Assembly (NCBI RefSeq): GCF_954871325.1
Contig: NC_088776.1
Coordinates: 26,708,508-26,772,507 of the forward strand
From: Gordionus sp. m RMFG-2023
Lineage: Eukaryota > Nematomorpha > Gordioida > Chordodea > Parachordodidae
DNA: 64,000 nt
Direction: 5' to 3'
The notes under the pieces are model-generated. The model made no database searches. It saw nothing but the letters and a program-made list of their open reading frames with translations, and had not been told where the DNA came from. This document shows positions 1-10,806 of the stretch, piece by piece. The translations under genes were made by a program, and so were the position numbers. Numbering within the stretch: position 1 is the stretch's first letter; each line of letters opens with the position of its first letter.

Positions 1-2835
1 CATAATGGAGTATAACTATAGCAGAGCAGATATGGTGCTGAAATATATCTCAGAGAAATATAATATAAATGAGATGCCTTTTTATTGTCTTAAGGTTGAT
101 GAGACAAAAGATGGATTAGGTTAAACCTGAGCATAATTATACTCGTTATTTTGTAGAAAAATTTAAGAAAATTTAATAGGAATCATTAATTTAATGTCTT
201 TCTGCTGAAAGCATCATTAATTGTATTTTAAAGCTACTTAATGAATAAAATATTAATTCATCTAATGTAATAAGCCAGGCATATTATGGTGCAACATCAT
301 GTCTGACCAAAATGGAGGAATACAAACCCTGCTTCAAAAATAAGTATCTTGGTAAAATAATATTGTATTTTTTAATGTATCTAATTCATATGCAGTGTAT
401 AATTTTTCTAGGGTTTTAATGTATCCTATAAATAAGCAGGCCATAGCAGATTTTTAGACCAGAGGTGGACAGGTCATTTAGGAACATCTTGTATTATTTA
501 GGACAATCTAGGTGAAGTATTATTTTACTCTTCTAAAACTCATGTATCATGATACGTCGAAGCCTCTGGTCCCTTATCTCAATGCATTAATATTAGTGTT
601 TTTAAAGTTACTTTTGAGACATAACTAGTTAGAGTTACTAGTTACATTGGTAAAAATATAACTAGTTACAGTTACTAGTTATATTTTTATAAATGTTACT
701 AGTTATTAGTTACAGTTACATTATAAGTAACTTTTTGGTTCTTATGAATTTTAAAATGGTTTATTAATTCTAAAAATGGGTTTCAGGTTATGTATTAAGA
801 ATTAATGATTTTTTTCACTCAAATATTTGCAAATATGATATTTATATATACAGTTGTTGCAAATTATTTTAAACTCATTGCAAAAATATATTTTTTAATG
901 TTAATTGAACTGTATAATATTGGAGTTTTTTTTTGTCAAGAAAATTGTGATAATAAGAATAATAAGGGAAGGGTATTAGATAATTTATTTTTTATTTAAT
1001 TATATAAGCATGCATCCTATTGTATAATTTGGAAAACACTTTAGATCATAGAATTTACCTATTTTTTTGGAAGGCAAAAAAATTCTAAACAAGAGGACCA
1101 TGACAAATACCCTAGATAATTCCCCAATTTTCAAAAAAATTAAATTTAGCCTATAGAATGAAGGTTATTTGATTAATCTTTTGTTGAAGGAAATGATATT
1201 ATCTGCATTATAATATTTTGTTTTTCTTTCATAGTCTTTGTCTTTTTAGCAAGTATATATGACTAATTTAGCATTTTATACAAAAATTATTTAATTCCAA
1301 AATAATCTAAATCTTTGTCTTTCCTTATACAAAGTTTTATACTCTAATTTAGTAAAATTTAAAAAAAATACATTTATAACTTATGAAATTCCAGAGTATA
1401 AATATTGCCAGCAACTTGTGAATATGGAAAATATTGTGCTAAATTTGTAAGGAAATATAATATTAAAAATTAGGTTTATTTTTTGAATTTGGTTACAAAA
1501 TTATAAAACACAGCAATGTAACAATTTAAGAAAAGAAAATCTATTTCGACATAGCCTTTGCGAACACAATCAGACATTTAAACAAAATTTTAAATTTAAT
1601 TTAAAATTAATTTAGCACAAAGCTAGTCCCTTGGAACCAAGGTTTACCCCTCACTTGGAATTATATATGTGTAGATCGTTTTGTCAGATCTTTTACTATT
1701 AATTCCATCACTAAACTAAAAATACAAAAAATAAATATAGCCATCTTAATAATCTGTTTGTTCGGGTAGTCTCAGACACCTGTGGATCATTTGGACCCCA
1801 AGCCCTAAAATTATTCAAAATAATAGGGCAAAGGTTACTTTCAATCACATGTGATGCTTCTATCTAAAACAAAGATATTAATAAATTTATCGATCCAACT
1901 GTATATCTATACATGGGTCATTAAGCCCCGCCGACCAAACCTAAATATATTTTTTTATTTTTTTTTATTTCTCTTCTTTTAATTATACATTTTTATAAAG
2001 TTATAGTATATTAATTATAATTTTAATATTCTTTTAATAAAAAATCAAGTTACATATTAAAAATAAAATTAATTATTTGAATATATTATTTAGATTTATA
2101 CATACATATTTTTAGAAGTAACTAGTTACTTTTGTCAGTTACATTTAAAAAATATAACTAGTTACAGTTACAATTTTTAAAATATAACTAGTTACAGTTA
2201 TTTTTTAGCAAAAATGTAACTAGTTACAGGTTACTTAACTAGTTACTTTAACAACACTAGTTAATATAAATGACATTAATTGACAATATAATGTCATTTA
2301 TACTATCAATTAAAATTTATGAAGTAATAACAATAGATCCACTAATCTACAGTCAGTAAGTATTAATAGAGTCGGTGCCAAAAATTGTATTAATTCCATA
2401 TAATTAATATTAAAAAAAATGATAATTCTTTTAATTTGATAAGAATTATGGCTGAAAATCTCATCCTCAAAAATTATCAAGATTACAATTCTTTGAAAAA
2501 GAATTATTATTAAATTATTGTATTGCAGATCGTTTTTCAGATAGTTACACAAAATGATTATAATTCCCCCCCCCCTTGACATCTATTATTTTATATCAGA
2601 TAAAATAGCCCCATTAGAATAATTATTAGACTTAAACGTGGAAAGAAAAGAAATAGCAAAAGGATTATTAGTCGCAGAGTTAAAGAAACATATGATTTTA
2701 AAAATATCGCAAATATTATGTATAAAAAAATATCATCTTGCATTCAAAGAATTGTATAAATGCCAATTAGAGCAATACTGGCTTCTTGTGAGGTCTCATT
2801 CTCTACACTAAAAAGAGCTTCATTACACTAAAAAG
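1..2835 (+). pseudogene. Decayed hAT transposase (ZMYM1/DUF4371 type), interrupted
   Basis: Remnant of a hAT-superfamily transposase. Near 80-120 the frame gives FYCLKVDETKDGLG, the DETKD hallmark of the DUF4371 catalytic region. Near 270-345 another frame gives ISQAYYGATSCLTKMEEY, matching the usual GQAYDGAS motif. At about 2760-2825 a third frame reads MPIRAILASCEVSFSTLKRA, the C-terminal hAT dimerisation motif (ASCERSFSTLKR). Order and strand of the three pieces agree with one gene. It is broken by many stops and by a 1.67 kb insertion at 594-2259. A short local duplication repeats the 'acactaaaaagagct' segment near 2808-2840. The 5' part lies before the window. No terminal repeats were found for this copy. 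Confidence 0.75.
594..2259. mobile_element. Non-autonomous hAT element, 8-bp TSD
   Basis: Inverted ends: the left begins TAGTGTTTTTAAAGTTAC, and the right, read in reverse, begins TAGTGTTGTTAAAGTAAC. Both ends carry clusters of the palindromic motif TAACTAGTTAC (600-725 and 2115-2250), as subterminal transposase-binding repeats of hAT elements often do. It is flanked by attaatat (586-593) and gttaatat (2260-2267), a 7-of-8 match, the expected hAT duplication length. The interior has no convincing gene. It sits inside the hAT transposase remnant at 1-2835 and is therefore younger than it. Confidence 0.8.
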
Positions 2836-3589
2836 AGCTCTATAATTTAGTATTTCCTTAGCTCATGAAAAAAATAACCAGAATATAACATTTAATTCAA
2901 ACTATTTGTTTTATTTCAAAAAAATATTACCCTGCCCACAAGTAAACAGTTAGATACCCAGCAAGAAATTCCTGGCTAAGGCCTTGGTCTTTACAAGTGA
3001 CAGATTTGTATTTTATTTATATATTGATGTTTTCCAAGTCAATGGATTATAATCAGAAGATTTTTCTCTTTGTAAGAAATGAATGTTTAACCAGATTATG
3101 ATTTATCTGATTTTACAAAATTACAATATTATACAATTAAAGGATTCAATAAAGTAATAGATTATTTGGCTATTATATGATTGATTAAAAATTCTAAAAA
3201 TGGTTAGAATCTGCTATTTTTTGATCATTTGGACAATTTTATTTTATTATGGTTTCTTGATTTTCATTTATATTTTGGTTTATCTCTTGTTTGATTATTA
3301 TTTTTATTAATATATTTTCAAATTACTTTTTAACTTTATAATTAATTTTGCATTCCATCCTTGTCACGAATGTAAAATATCTAGATATCTTAAATTGGCA
3401 ACAATAAATAATTTACTTTGTATTCAATAATATTATATTTAAAATATATAAATAAATGTTGACTAGACTTTGGGTGAAATTGATCTGCTCTAGTCTATGA
3501 TACATTGAAATTTTAAAAACATCACTAATACTACTAATACATAAGGTATTAAATACTTATCAAGATTATAGATCTGGCCCATTAATAAT
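2836..3589. other. AT-rich stretch, nothing recognised
   Basis: No open frame, terminal repeat, tandem repeat or RNA gene was recognised on either strand. If flightless-I continues on the minus strand beyond exon 5, this would be intron or downstream sequence, but I found no matching LRR exon here. Confidence 0.4.
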
Positions 3590-4235
3590 TTTTGCACAAG
3601 TTATTATAGTTTTTTTAATTTGCGTGGCCTGGCCCATCAGGCTTGGCCCTTTAAAATTTTATGAAAAATCAACCCCAGTCCATATATTTTTTTGTAGAAA
3701 ATTTCTGGCCATCAATATTTTCTTATCTGTATCCATTTTTTCCCTAATATCAATTAAGGCACTTATACCTATGACTATCTATTTAACAATGGTTTTATAA
3801 ATCATTTATATTTGATTTATCATGTATTGTAAATTTACTATATTATTTATAGATTTAGTATTTCAATTAGACATTTATTAAAATACAAAGTAATAAGTAT
3901 ATTTTATTTTATTTAAAATTGTAATAATGATTATGAATAAATATAAAGATCTTAAAAAAAAAAATCAAAATAGCTTAAAATTAAAAAATAATATTTATTT
4001 TTTTAATGCCCTAGCTGGTGAATATTATTTTTACAAAAAAAAACATAGATTTGTGAGGCCCTGTCTGAATTTTTATGAATATACTGTAACCATCTATAGG
4101 CTAGAAAAATCTATATATACTAATCTGGCCAGGCCCACTAAATATTTTGCCCAGCATACCAGGCATGTTATAATTTGTTTTTTAATTGACAGACCAAAAT
4201 TTTGGATGGGCCACGCCAAGCTTTGTAAATCTATG
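3590..4235. repeat. GGCC-rich interspersed repeat remnant
   Basis: Short GC patches (ggcctggcccatcaggctt near 3625, gaggccctgtctg near 4055, ctggccaggccc near 4123, gatgggccacgcc near 4203) alternate with AT runs. The same texture, better preserved, occurs at 31130-31542, 43620-43880, 44390-44750 and 57000-57300, so this looks like an old mutated member of that family. It lies just downstream of the recognised flightless-I exons, perhaps inside an intron. Confidence 0.45.
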
Positions 4236-4315
4236 ATCAAGATCCTTTAACAATTTTCAAATATAATAAACAAACAATTAAATTTGTTTGTTTAGAATTA
4301 TATAAAATAAATTCA

Positions 4316-5024
4316 TAATAAACCTAACAAATTTCCACCAATATCAAGATAAATAAGATCAACAAGGCTTGTAAAAAAATGATTTGCTATCTTTGTGATT
4401 CTTTTTAATATTATATAAATATATAATTTTACTCAAATTAAATAAAAATAATGACACATGTTTTTTTATTTCACTTTTTGTTTACTTGTTATGGCTTAAA
4501 TTTAAAACTTGAATTCCCTGTGCCTCTAACATTTGAATAGGTATATGTTCTATATTATTATAACTAAGGTCCTATATATAAATATTGATTAAAAAATTGT
4601 AAATTTAACAAAATTACAATAACAGTTAAGTCTTTTAGCAAAAATAATTCAGGAGAAAAGGATTTGTAAGATAGTAAATTTTTTTTAAGATTTAAATATC
4701 TTAGATTGTTTTTATTACCCAACCAATTAGGTATTTCCTTTATATTGTTATCAATCAGTGTAATATTTTCCTATAAGATTTATAAATATATTTATTAACT
4801 TGATAATTTACTAATTTATCAAGATTAAGCAATTCTGATGGAACTTCATTTAACTCTGAAGAACAAGCTTTAAACCAATGAAGACCTTTCATATGACACA
4901 TTTTATCAGATATTTTATTCTTCTAGAAGATTTAGTTATATACGAGCCATAAAAAAATGTAAACATAATCTTGTCCAGAGAAATCAATACCTCTAACAAA
5001 TGGTAATAAATTTACAGTGGACAT
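4316..5024 (-). CDS. fliI: Flightless-I homolog, 5' exons (N-terminal leucine-rich repeats)
   Basis: The 5' end of a flightless-I gene, an actin-binding LRR-gelsolin protein and nuclear coactivator in animals. Reading down the minus strand, inferred exons are 4965-5024, 4800-4922, 4618-4770, 4486-4571 and 4400 to about 4316. Exon 1 starts at an ATG and reads MSTVNLLPFVRGIDFSGQD, against VLPFVRGVDLSGNDF in vertebrates. Exon 2 holds MKGLHWFKACSSELNEVPSE. Exon 4 holds DLSYNNIEHIP and LNLSHN, and exon 5 continues ITKIANHFFTSLVDLIYLD (animal: IDTIPNQLFINLTDLLYLD). The introns (42, 29, 46 and 85 nt) start with GT, end with AG and restore the family's frame each time, so no frameshift is needed. About 160 of the usual ~1270 residues are visible. 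The reading closes at a TGA at 4313-4315, and I could not find the next exon, so the gene may continue past a long intron or be truncated. A 5.7 kb element begins 28 bases upstream of the ATG. Confidence 0.8.
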
Positions 5025-5289
5025 AATTATCCTGATAAATTTACTGAACCTAGGGTGTAACTAAACTGATAATTGACATATAAACTGCGAATGGACAGGT
5101 AAACTGAGAATAGACAGGTTGCCTATCAATTATATTTTAAAAATATAAATAATGTATTTGTATTATGTAAATCAAATTTATCCAAAATTAAAATTATCTA
5201 AATAAATAAAATAGAATATGGAAGAAAGAGTAGTTCATAAATTTAAAATATGTATAGAACAGGGGCATGACTAAAATACACGTCCTCAA

Positions 5290-6240
5290 CTACGCGTCCC
5301 TACGCGTCCCCGGTCAAATGGGTTTAATTTATGTATTAATAAAAAATCTTATTTAGATTTATAAGATGTTAAAAAATGTTTTTTATGATTTAAAAATAAA
5401 TATGATAACAGTAAAATTTTTAAAATATTATTTATTTTACATGAAAAAACTACGCGTCCCTACGCGTCCCCAGTCAAAGCAGATTCATATTTAGCTCATT
5501 AAATGAATATAAAAAATGTTTTTTATGATTTAAAAAAAATGATAACTTAGTATAATTTTTAAAAAATAATTTTTTTAAATGAAAAACTACGCGTCCCTAC
5601 TTGTCCTCGGTCAAGATACATTTTTTTTAAAAAAAATAAAAGCAGATACATATTTAGCTCATTAAATGGAAACAGAAAATGTTTTTTTTTATTTAAAAAA
5701 AAAGTGGTAACTTAGTAAAATTTTTAAAATACTAATTTTTACATGAAAAAACTACGCGTCCCCGGTCAAGATACAATTTTTTTTAAAAAATAAAAGCAGA
5801 TCCATATTTATCTCATTAAATGGATACAGAAAATGTTTTTTTTTATTTTTAAAAAAAGTGGTAACTTAGTAAAATTAAAAAAAAACACTTTTTTTCTTCA
5901 TTTTTTGACTAAAATACGCGTCCCCGGTCAAGATAGATTATTTTTATAAAAATGAATATAGAATCGTGTATAGTTTTTCAAGAAGATTCCGAAAATGGTA
6001 TTATAATTTTTTTTTTAAAAAAATTAATTTTCGAAAAAATTTTTTTGACTAAACTATGCGTCCCTACGCGTCCAACGTCAAGATACATTTTAAAAAAAAG
6101 AAGCAGAATTATATTTGGCTCATTAAATGGATACAGAAAATGTTTTTTTTATTTTAAAAAAAAGTAGAAACTTAGTAAAATTTTGAAAAAACACTTTTTT
6201 TCCCCTAAAATACGCGTCCCTACGCGTCCCCGGTCAAGAT
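5290..6240. repeat. Subterminal direct repeats with ACGCGTCC motif, left arm
   Basis: About seven direct repeats of 130-170 bp. Each has one or two copies of tacgcgtccc, followed by 'cggtcaagataca', an A/T run, 'agctcattaaatgg' and 'acagaaaatg'. Motif clusters lie near 5300, 5452, 5586, 5753, 5915, 6055 and 6210. CpG-bearing ACGCGT blocks in otherwise very AT-rich DNA suggest protein-binding sites, for example for a transposase. That function is inference. Confidence 0.75.
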
Positions 6241-6489
6241 AGATTACTTTTATAAAAATGAATAAGATTCAGAAAATGATATTAATAAATTTTTAAAAAA
6301 AATTTTATATTAAAAAAATTATAAGTCAGCTTCATACACATAATTATGGTGGTAAAATTTTCTCAAGCCTGCCAAGCGATAGTGGTATCAAAATTATGAT
6401 ATTAATAATAGTTAAAAATATTGATTAAATTAAGTTAATTTTAATAAATCAAATATTTATGAAGAATTATAACAAAATATAAAGTTAAA

Positions 6490-6553
6490 GGGGGGCTGAA
6501 TGGTAAGAACGTTTGCCTTCCTATCGTTAGTAGGTTTGAATCCTGGAGTACGA
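6490..6553 (+). other. tRNA-like patch (A-box and B-box) in left arm
   Basis: A segment resembles the internal Pol III promoter of a tRNA: ctgaatggtaagaacg in the A-box/D-arm position, then ggtttgaatcc at 6533-6543, close to the B-box/T-loop consensus GGTTCGAATCC. I could not fold an acceptor stem, so it is not called as a tRNA gene. It may derive from a tRNA or a SINE. Its better-preserved mirror copy is at 8742-8806. Confidence 0.35.
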
Positions 6554-7849
6554 AAAAAAATATTAAAAAAAAAAAATTTAGCATTATATTATATAGTCTC
6601 CTTAAATTTTAAATACATTAGGAGATAAGAAAACGTTCATTTCTTGATTACTACGATTATATATATCAGATGTAAATCGTTAATATTCAATCCGCAAGAT
6701 GGCATTTATCAATTTAATATAATTTATAAAAATATTCTAATTTTATTCTCATTCTAAATTATCAGTAAAAAAATAGGTAGGTTGAATAAATTTATTTTAT
6801 TGTTTTGGAACTATTTAAATAAATATACTAAGAAAAAATAATAATTAAAGATTGAATCGATACTTACCTGCGAACAAACCTATGTTTTTTTTATCATCCT
6901 CAGGTTATTATTGCTCTAAAATACACAAATTTCTTATAACTTTAAGACACTACATCTACTTAGTAAATTTTTTACTTTTGCACGGATATTATAAAATCTT
7001 AATATATTGGGAATAATGTTTTTCCTCCTTACTTCTATTTTCAATAACTTTCATAAAATTTTAAAACTAAATTAATTTTTTAAATGGTCAATTAAAACAG
7101 ACTAATTTTATTTCACCAAATTTATAAAACAAATAATTTATAAACCATTTATTATTTGAATTAAAATATCATTTATTAAATATAATATGATTTATATAAC
7201 ATATTTTTATGGTATAATTTAAAAAAGATATTATTATCAATAAAGTTGATAATAAAAAAAAATAACTATAAGTAAAATAAACAATTATAGTACATTAACA
7301 TTTATAATATCCTATACATTAAAAAGTAAGCATAATATGGTTAAAAAAAATAAATGTTAATTTTTTGTAAAATAGTATTGGTGTTTCTATCCCGGTTGTC
7401 TTTAAAGATTATTGTTAAAATTTTAATCGTTATCCAATGGATCATATGACTAAGGTTTCGTCTTACGAATGTTTGATAGTGTATTATGTTTGATGACGAT
7501 ATCTGTTTTCTTGAATAATTATATAATTATTTTTAAAAATATTTATTCAATAAGCATGATTATTTTGATAATAATATTAAAATTTATAAATAACTATTTA
7601 ACTTTGTATTAATTAAAGAAATTTTTTCTCTATGATGGTTTTAGCCATAAAAAGTTGGAAATTATTAATTTACACATTTTTATGTTTCCGCTCTTAGCCA
7701 CGTGGAGGAAACCATTTTTAAAAGCTTTTAGGTCTTAGTTTAAAAAACCAAGACCATGGATATATAGCGGGTTTAAAATTTTAAACCTGAAATATAACCA
7801 TTATATTAGATTTAAAAAATTTAAAATTTATTAATTTAAAAAAAAAAAA

Positions 7850-8300
7850 TTACTCCCCATAATCTAATAATTCATCATCTGTATGATGATCATTATTAGA
7901 CTTGGGATTAATAACTAATCTAAAAACATCCGACGCCAAGTCAACACATGGTTCCTGGTTACTTAATGTCGGCGCCGTTACGGGAATGGGCATTGTGGAT
8001 ATCGGCGCCTATACGGGGATAGGGATTATGGGAATCGGCGCCGATACGGGGATGGGGATTATGGAAATCGGCGCAGATAGGCGAGAGGGCACCGTGGAAT
8101 TAGACTCTAGGGCACGGCCCTCTTGACAAAATAGGACGATATGATCGCCACCTCATCTATAGCATCCAGATGCACGTCGAGAGCCTCTCGAGGAAGATTC
8201 TCTTCCTCCGTACCAATAGTTGGTACCATAGCCACTAAGGGCTACGCGACCTGCGAGACCGTCTGTCTCTAACAGGCCTCACTATATTGAGCATTAAATT
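7850..8300 (-). pseudogene. GC-rich captured coding segment with 33-bp tandem repeats
   Basis: A GC-rich island at the centre of an AT-rich foldback element. On the minus strand one frame gives a proline/isoleucine-rich repeat (units like APIPIIPIPV, 11 residues = 33 bp, three to four copies, about 7968-8095) and then runs without a stop through CVDLASDVFRLVINP to an acidic tail ending DDELLDYGE and TAA at 7850-7852. One in-frame stop lies in the repeats. Another frame upstream reads EEENLPREALDVHLDAIDEV (about 8130-8220), so at least one frame change separates the two parts. The plus strand has an uninterrupted 74-codon frame over the same repeats, but the minus frame gives a more protein-like tail. 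I do not recognise the protein. The likeliest explanation is host sequence caught by the element, as Pack-MULEs do. A remnant of the element's own gene is possible. Confidence 0.45.
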
Positions 8301-8741
8301 TAGAATATTTTTATAAATTATTTTAAATTTATTAAGAAGATGTAGTGTCTTAAAGTTATAAGAAATTTGTGTATTTTATAGCAATAATAACCTGAGGATG
8401 ATAAAAAAAACATAAGTTTGTTCGCAGGTAAGTATCGATTCAATCTTTAATTATTATTTTTTCTTAATATATTTATTTAAATAGTTCGAAAACAATAAAA
8501 TAAATTTATTCAACCTATCTATTTTTTTTACTGATAATTTAGAATGAGAAAAAAGTTAGAATATTTTTATAAATTATATTAAATTGATAAACGCTATCTT
8601 GCGGATTGAATATTAATGATTTACATCTGATATATATAATCGTAGTAATCAAGAAATGAACGTTTTCTTATCTCCTTAATGTATTTAAAATTTAAGGAGA
8701 CTATAGAGTGTAAAGTTAAATTTTTTTTTTAAATATTTTTT

Positions 8742-8806
8742 TTCCTACGGATTCGAACTTAGGATCTAACGATACGAAGGCAAACGATCTTACCATTCAG
8801 CCCGCC
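8742..8806 (-). other. tRNA-like patch in right arm
   Basis: Mirror of the patch at 6490-6553 and better preserved. On the minus strand it reads gggctgaatggtaagatcg, later taagttcgaatccg, with a canonical GTTCGAATC B-box core at 8750-8758 (plus-strand gattcgaac). No complete cloverleaf could be drawn. Confidence 0.4.
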
Positions 8807-8989
8807 TTTAACTTTATATTTTGTTATAATTCTTCATATATATTTAATTTATTAAAATTAACTTAATTTAATCAATATTTTTTAACTAGTATTAATATCA
8901 TAATTTTGATACCACTGCCGCTTGGCAGGTTTGAGAAAATTTTACCACCATTATTATGTGTTTAAAGCTGGCTTGGAAATTTTTTTAAT

Positions 8990-9798
8990 ATAAAATTTTT
9001 TAAAAAAAAAATTATTAATACCATTTTCTGAATCTCCTTGATAAACTTTACACGATTCTATATTCATTTTTATAAAAATAATCTATCTTGACAGGGAACG
9101 CGTAGGGACGCGTATTTTAGTCAAAAAATGAAGAAAAAAAGTGTTTTTTCAAAATTTTACTAAGTTACCACTTTTTTTTTAAATCAAAAAAACATTTTCT
9201 GTATCCATTTAATGAGCTAAATATGAATCTGCTTTTATTTAAAAAAAAAAATTGTATCTTGACCGGGGACGCGTAGTTTTTTCACGTAAAAAATTAGTAT
9301 TTTAAAAATTTTACTAAGTTACCACTTTTTTTTTAAATAAAAAAAACAATTTCTGTATCCATTTAATGAGCTAAATATGAATCTGCTTTTATTTTTTTTA
9401 AAAAAATGTATCTTGACCGGGGACGCGTAGGGAAGCGTAGTTTTTCATTTAAAAAAATAATTTTTTAAAAATTTTACTAAGTAACCACTTTTTTTAAAAA
9501 TAACAAATAACATTTTCTGTATCCATTTAATGAGCTAAATATGAATCTGCTTTTATTTTTTTAAAAAAATTGTATCTTGACCGGGGACGCGTAGGGACGC
9601 GTAGTTTTTTCATGTAAAAAAATAATTCTTTAAAAATTTTATTAAGTTATCATTTTTTTTTAAATCATAAAAAACATTTTTTAACTCATCTTATAAAGCT
9701 AAATAAGATTTTTTATTAATATTATATAAATTAAACCCCTTTGACCGGGGACGCATACGGACTCGTAGTTTATGGGGACGCGTATTTTAGTCATGCCT
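8990..9798. repeat. Subterminal direct repeats with ACGCGTCC motif, right arm
   Basis: Inverted counterpart of 5290-6240: ggggacgcgta blocks near 9100, 9265, 9420, 9585 and 9745-9785 are spaced by the same 'catttaatgagctaaatatgaatctgc' segment. Repeat number and spacing differ a little from the left arm, so the arms have drifted or recombined since insertion. Confidence 0.72.
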
Positions 9799-10806
9799 AC
9801 AGAACAGATATGTTTCATAAAAAATATAACACCCATAATAAATTTAAAAATTCATAAATATATTTACGTTAGATGGCGTAATATATTACATATTAAGTTT
9901 TTAATAAAAAAAATATGAATAATAGGAGCAAAATTCTTTACTTTGGATTAATTTATTTGGCACAAGCTATATAATCATAAAATGAAAAAATTTTAAGTTT
10001 CCATCATTATTTTTGGAGTTATGATGTTAATTTTCAGTTTATTCAATTTTATAGATAAAAATATTTATTTTTTGGACTCATTTTGTTAACTTATATAAAC
10101 ATAAAATGAAAATAATTTTAAGTTTACTCATTATTTTTTGAGTTATGATGTCTCACAGTTTAGTCAAAATTTTTTAGATTTTTAGGATTTTAAAAATATT
10201 TTATTTTTTGACTCATTTTGTGTAAACTTACTCATATAAACATAAAATAAAAAAAATTTAAGTTTCCGTCATTATTTTTTGCATTTATTTATGAGTCAAA
10301 TAAATAAAATATTTTTAAAATCCCAAAAATCTTAAATATTTTGACTAAACTGAGAATTGACATCATAACTCAAAAAATAATGACGGAAACTTAAAATTTT
10401 TTCCATTTTATGATTATATAGCTTGCACCAAATAAATTAATCCAAAGTAAAGAATTATGCTCCTATTATTTATATTTTTTATTAAAAATTAAATTTATAA
10501 TATAATACGCCATATATATTTATCGTTTTTAAAATTTATTATGTATGTTATATTTTCTATGTAAAATATCTGTTCTATACATATTTTTAATTTATGGACA
10601 AGTTTCTTCTATATTCTATTTTATTTATTTAGATAAAATTAATTATGGATAAATTTGATTTACATAATAAAAACATTTTATTTATATTTTTAAAATAAAA
10701 TTGATAGGCTATAAAATAAAAATAAATTTTACTTGTCTATTCTCAGTTTACCTGTCCATTCTCAGTTTACCTGCCAATTCTCAGTTTAGTTACACCGCTG
10801 AACCTA

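Larger units (their letters stand above)
5263..9798. mobile_element. Inner foldback Mutator-like element (MULE-1b)
   Basis: Ends gggcatgactaaaatac (5263) and, in reverse from 9798, aggcatgactaaaatacgcg. Flanked by atagaacag (5254-5262) and acagaacag (9799-9807), 8 of 9 matching. The arms (about 5263-6960 and 8333-9798) are near mirror images: motifs such as 'cctgcgaacaaacctatg' (6879) and 'cctgccaagcgatagtgg' (6368) recur inverted at about 8410 and 8921. The arms hold large direct repeats and a tRNA-like patch. The centre (6960-8330) holds a GC-rich coding remnant. It was inserted into one arm of the 5053-10797 element, so it is younger. No recognisable transposase is present. Confidence 0.82.
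5053..10797. mobile_element. Outer foldback Mutator-like element (MULE-1a), 9-bp TSD
   Basis: A palindromic element with ends gggtgtaactaaactga (5053) and, in reverse from 10797, cggtgtaactaaactga. It is flanked by identical 9-bp copies of ctgaaccta (5044-5052 and 10798-10806). A perfect 9-bp duplication is characteristic of the Mutator superfamily. The terminal zone repeats 'ggtaaactgagaatggaca' units, three at the right end. After removing the nested element at 5263-9798 it is about 1.2 kb of two arms with a centre near 10230. Features such as 'aataggagcaaaattcttt' (9922) and its mirror (10453) pair across that centre. No gene lies in its own arms. The insertion lies in what should be the flightless-I 5' UTR or promoter. 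Confidence 0.85.

Noticed and set aside
600-2260. TAACTAGTTAC palindromes as host operators
   Set aside because: They are confined to the two ends of one transposon and fit subterminal repeats.
2310-2582. Minus-strand 90-codon ORF
   Set aside because: Low-complexity isoleucine-rich frame antisense to the hAT transposase remnant.
4486-5024. Reading the flightless-I frames as a frameshifted pseudogene
   Set aside because: Every frame change coincides with a GT..AG interval whose removal restores the family alignment, so short introns explain it better.
7902-8126. Plus-strand ORF with GIGADTGMGIMEI repeats
   Set aside because: The opposite strand gives a more protein-like continuation with a natural acidic C-terminus and stop. 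The plus frame is probably the complement of the repeats.
6490-8806. Functional tRNA genes
   Set aside because: A-box and B-box-like words are present, but no acceptor stem or clear anticodon arm could be folded.
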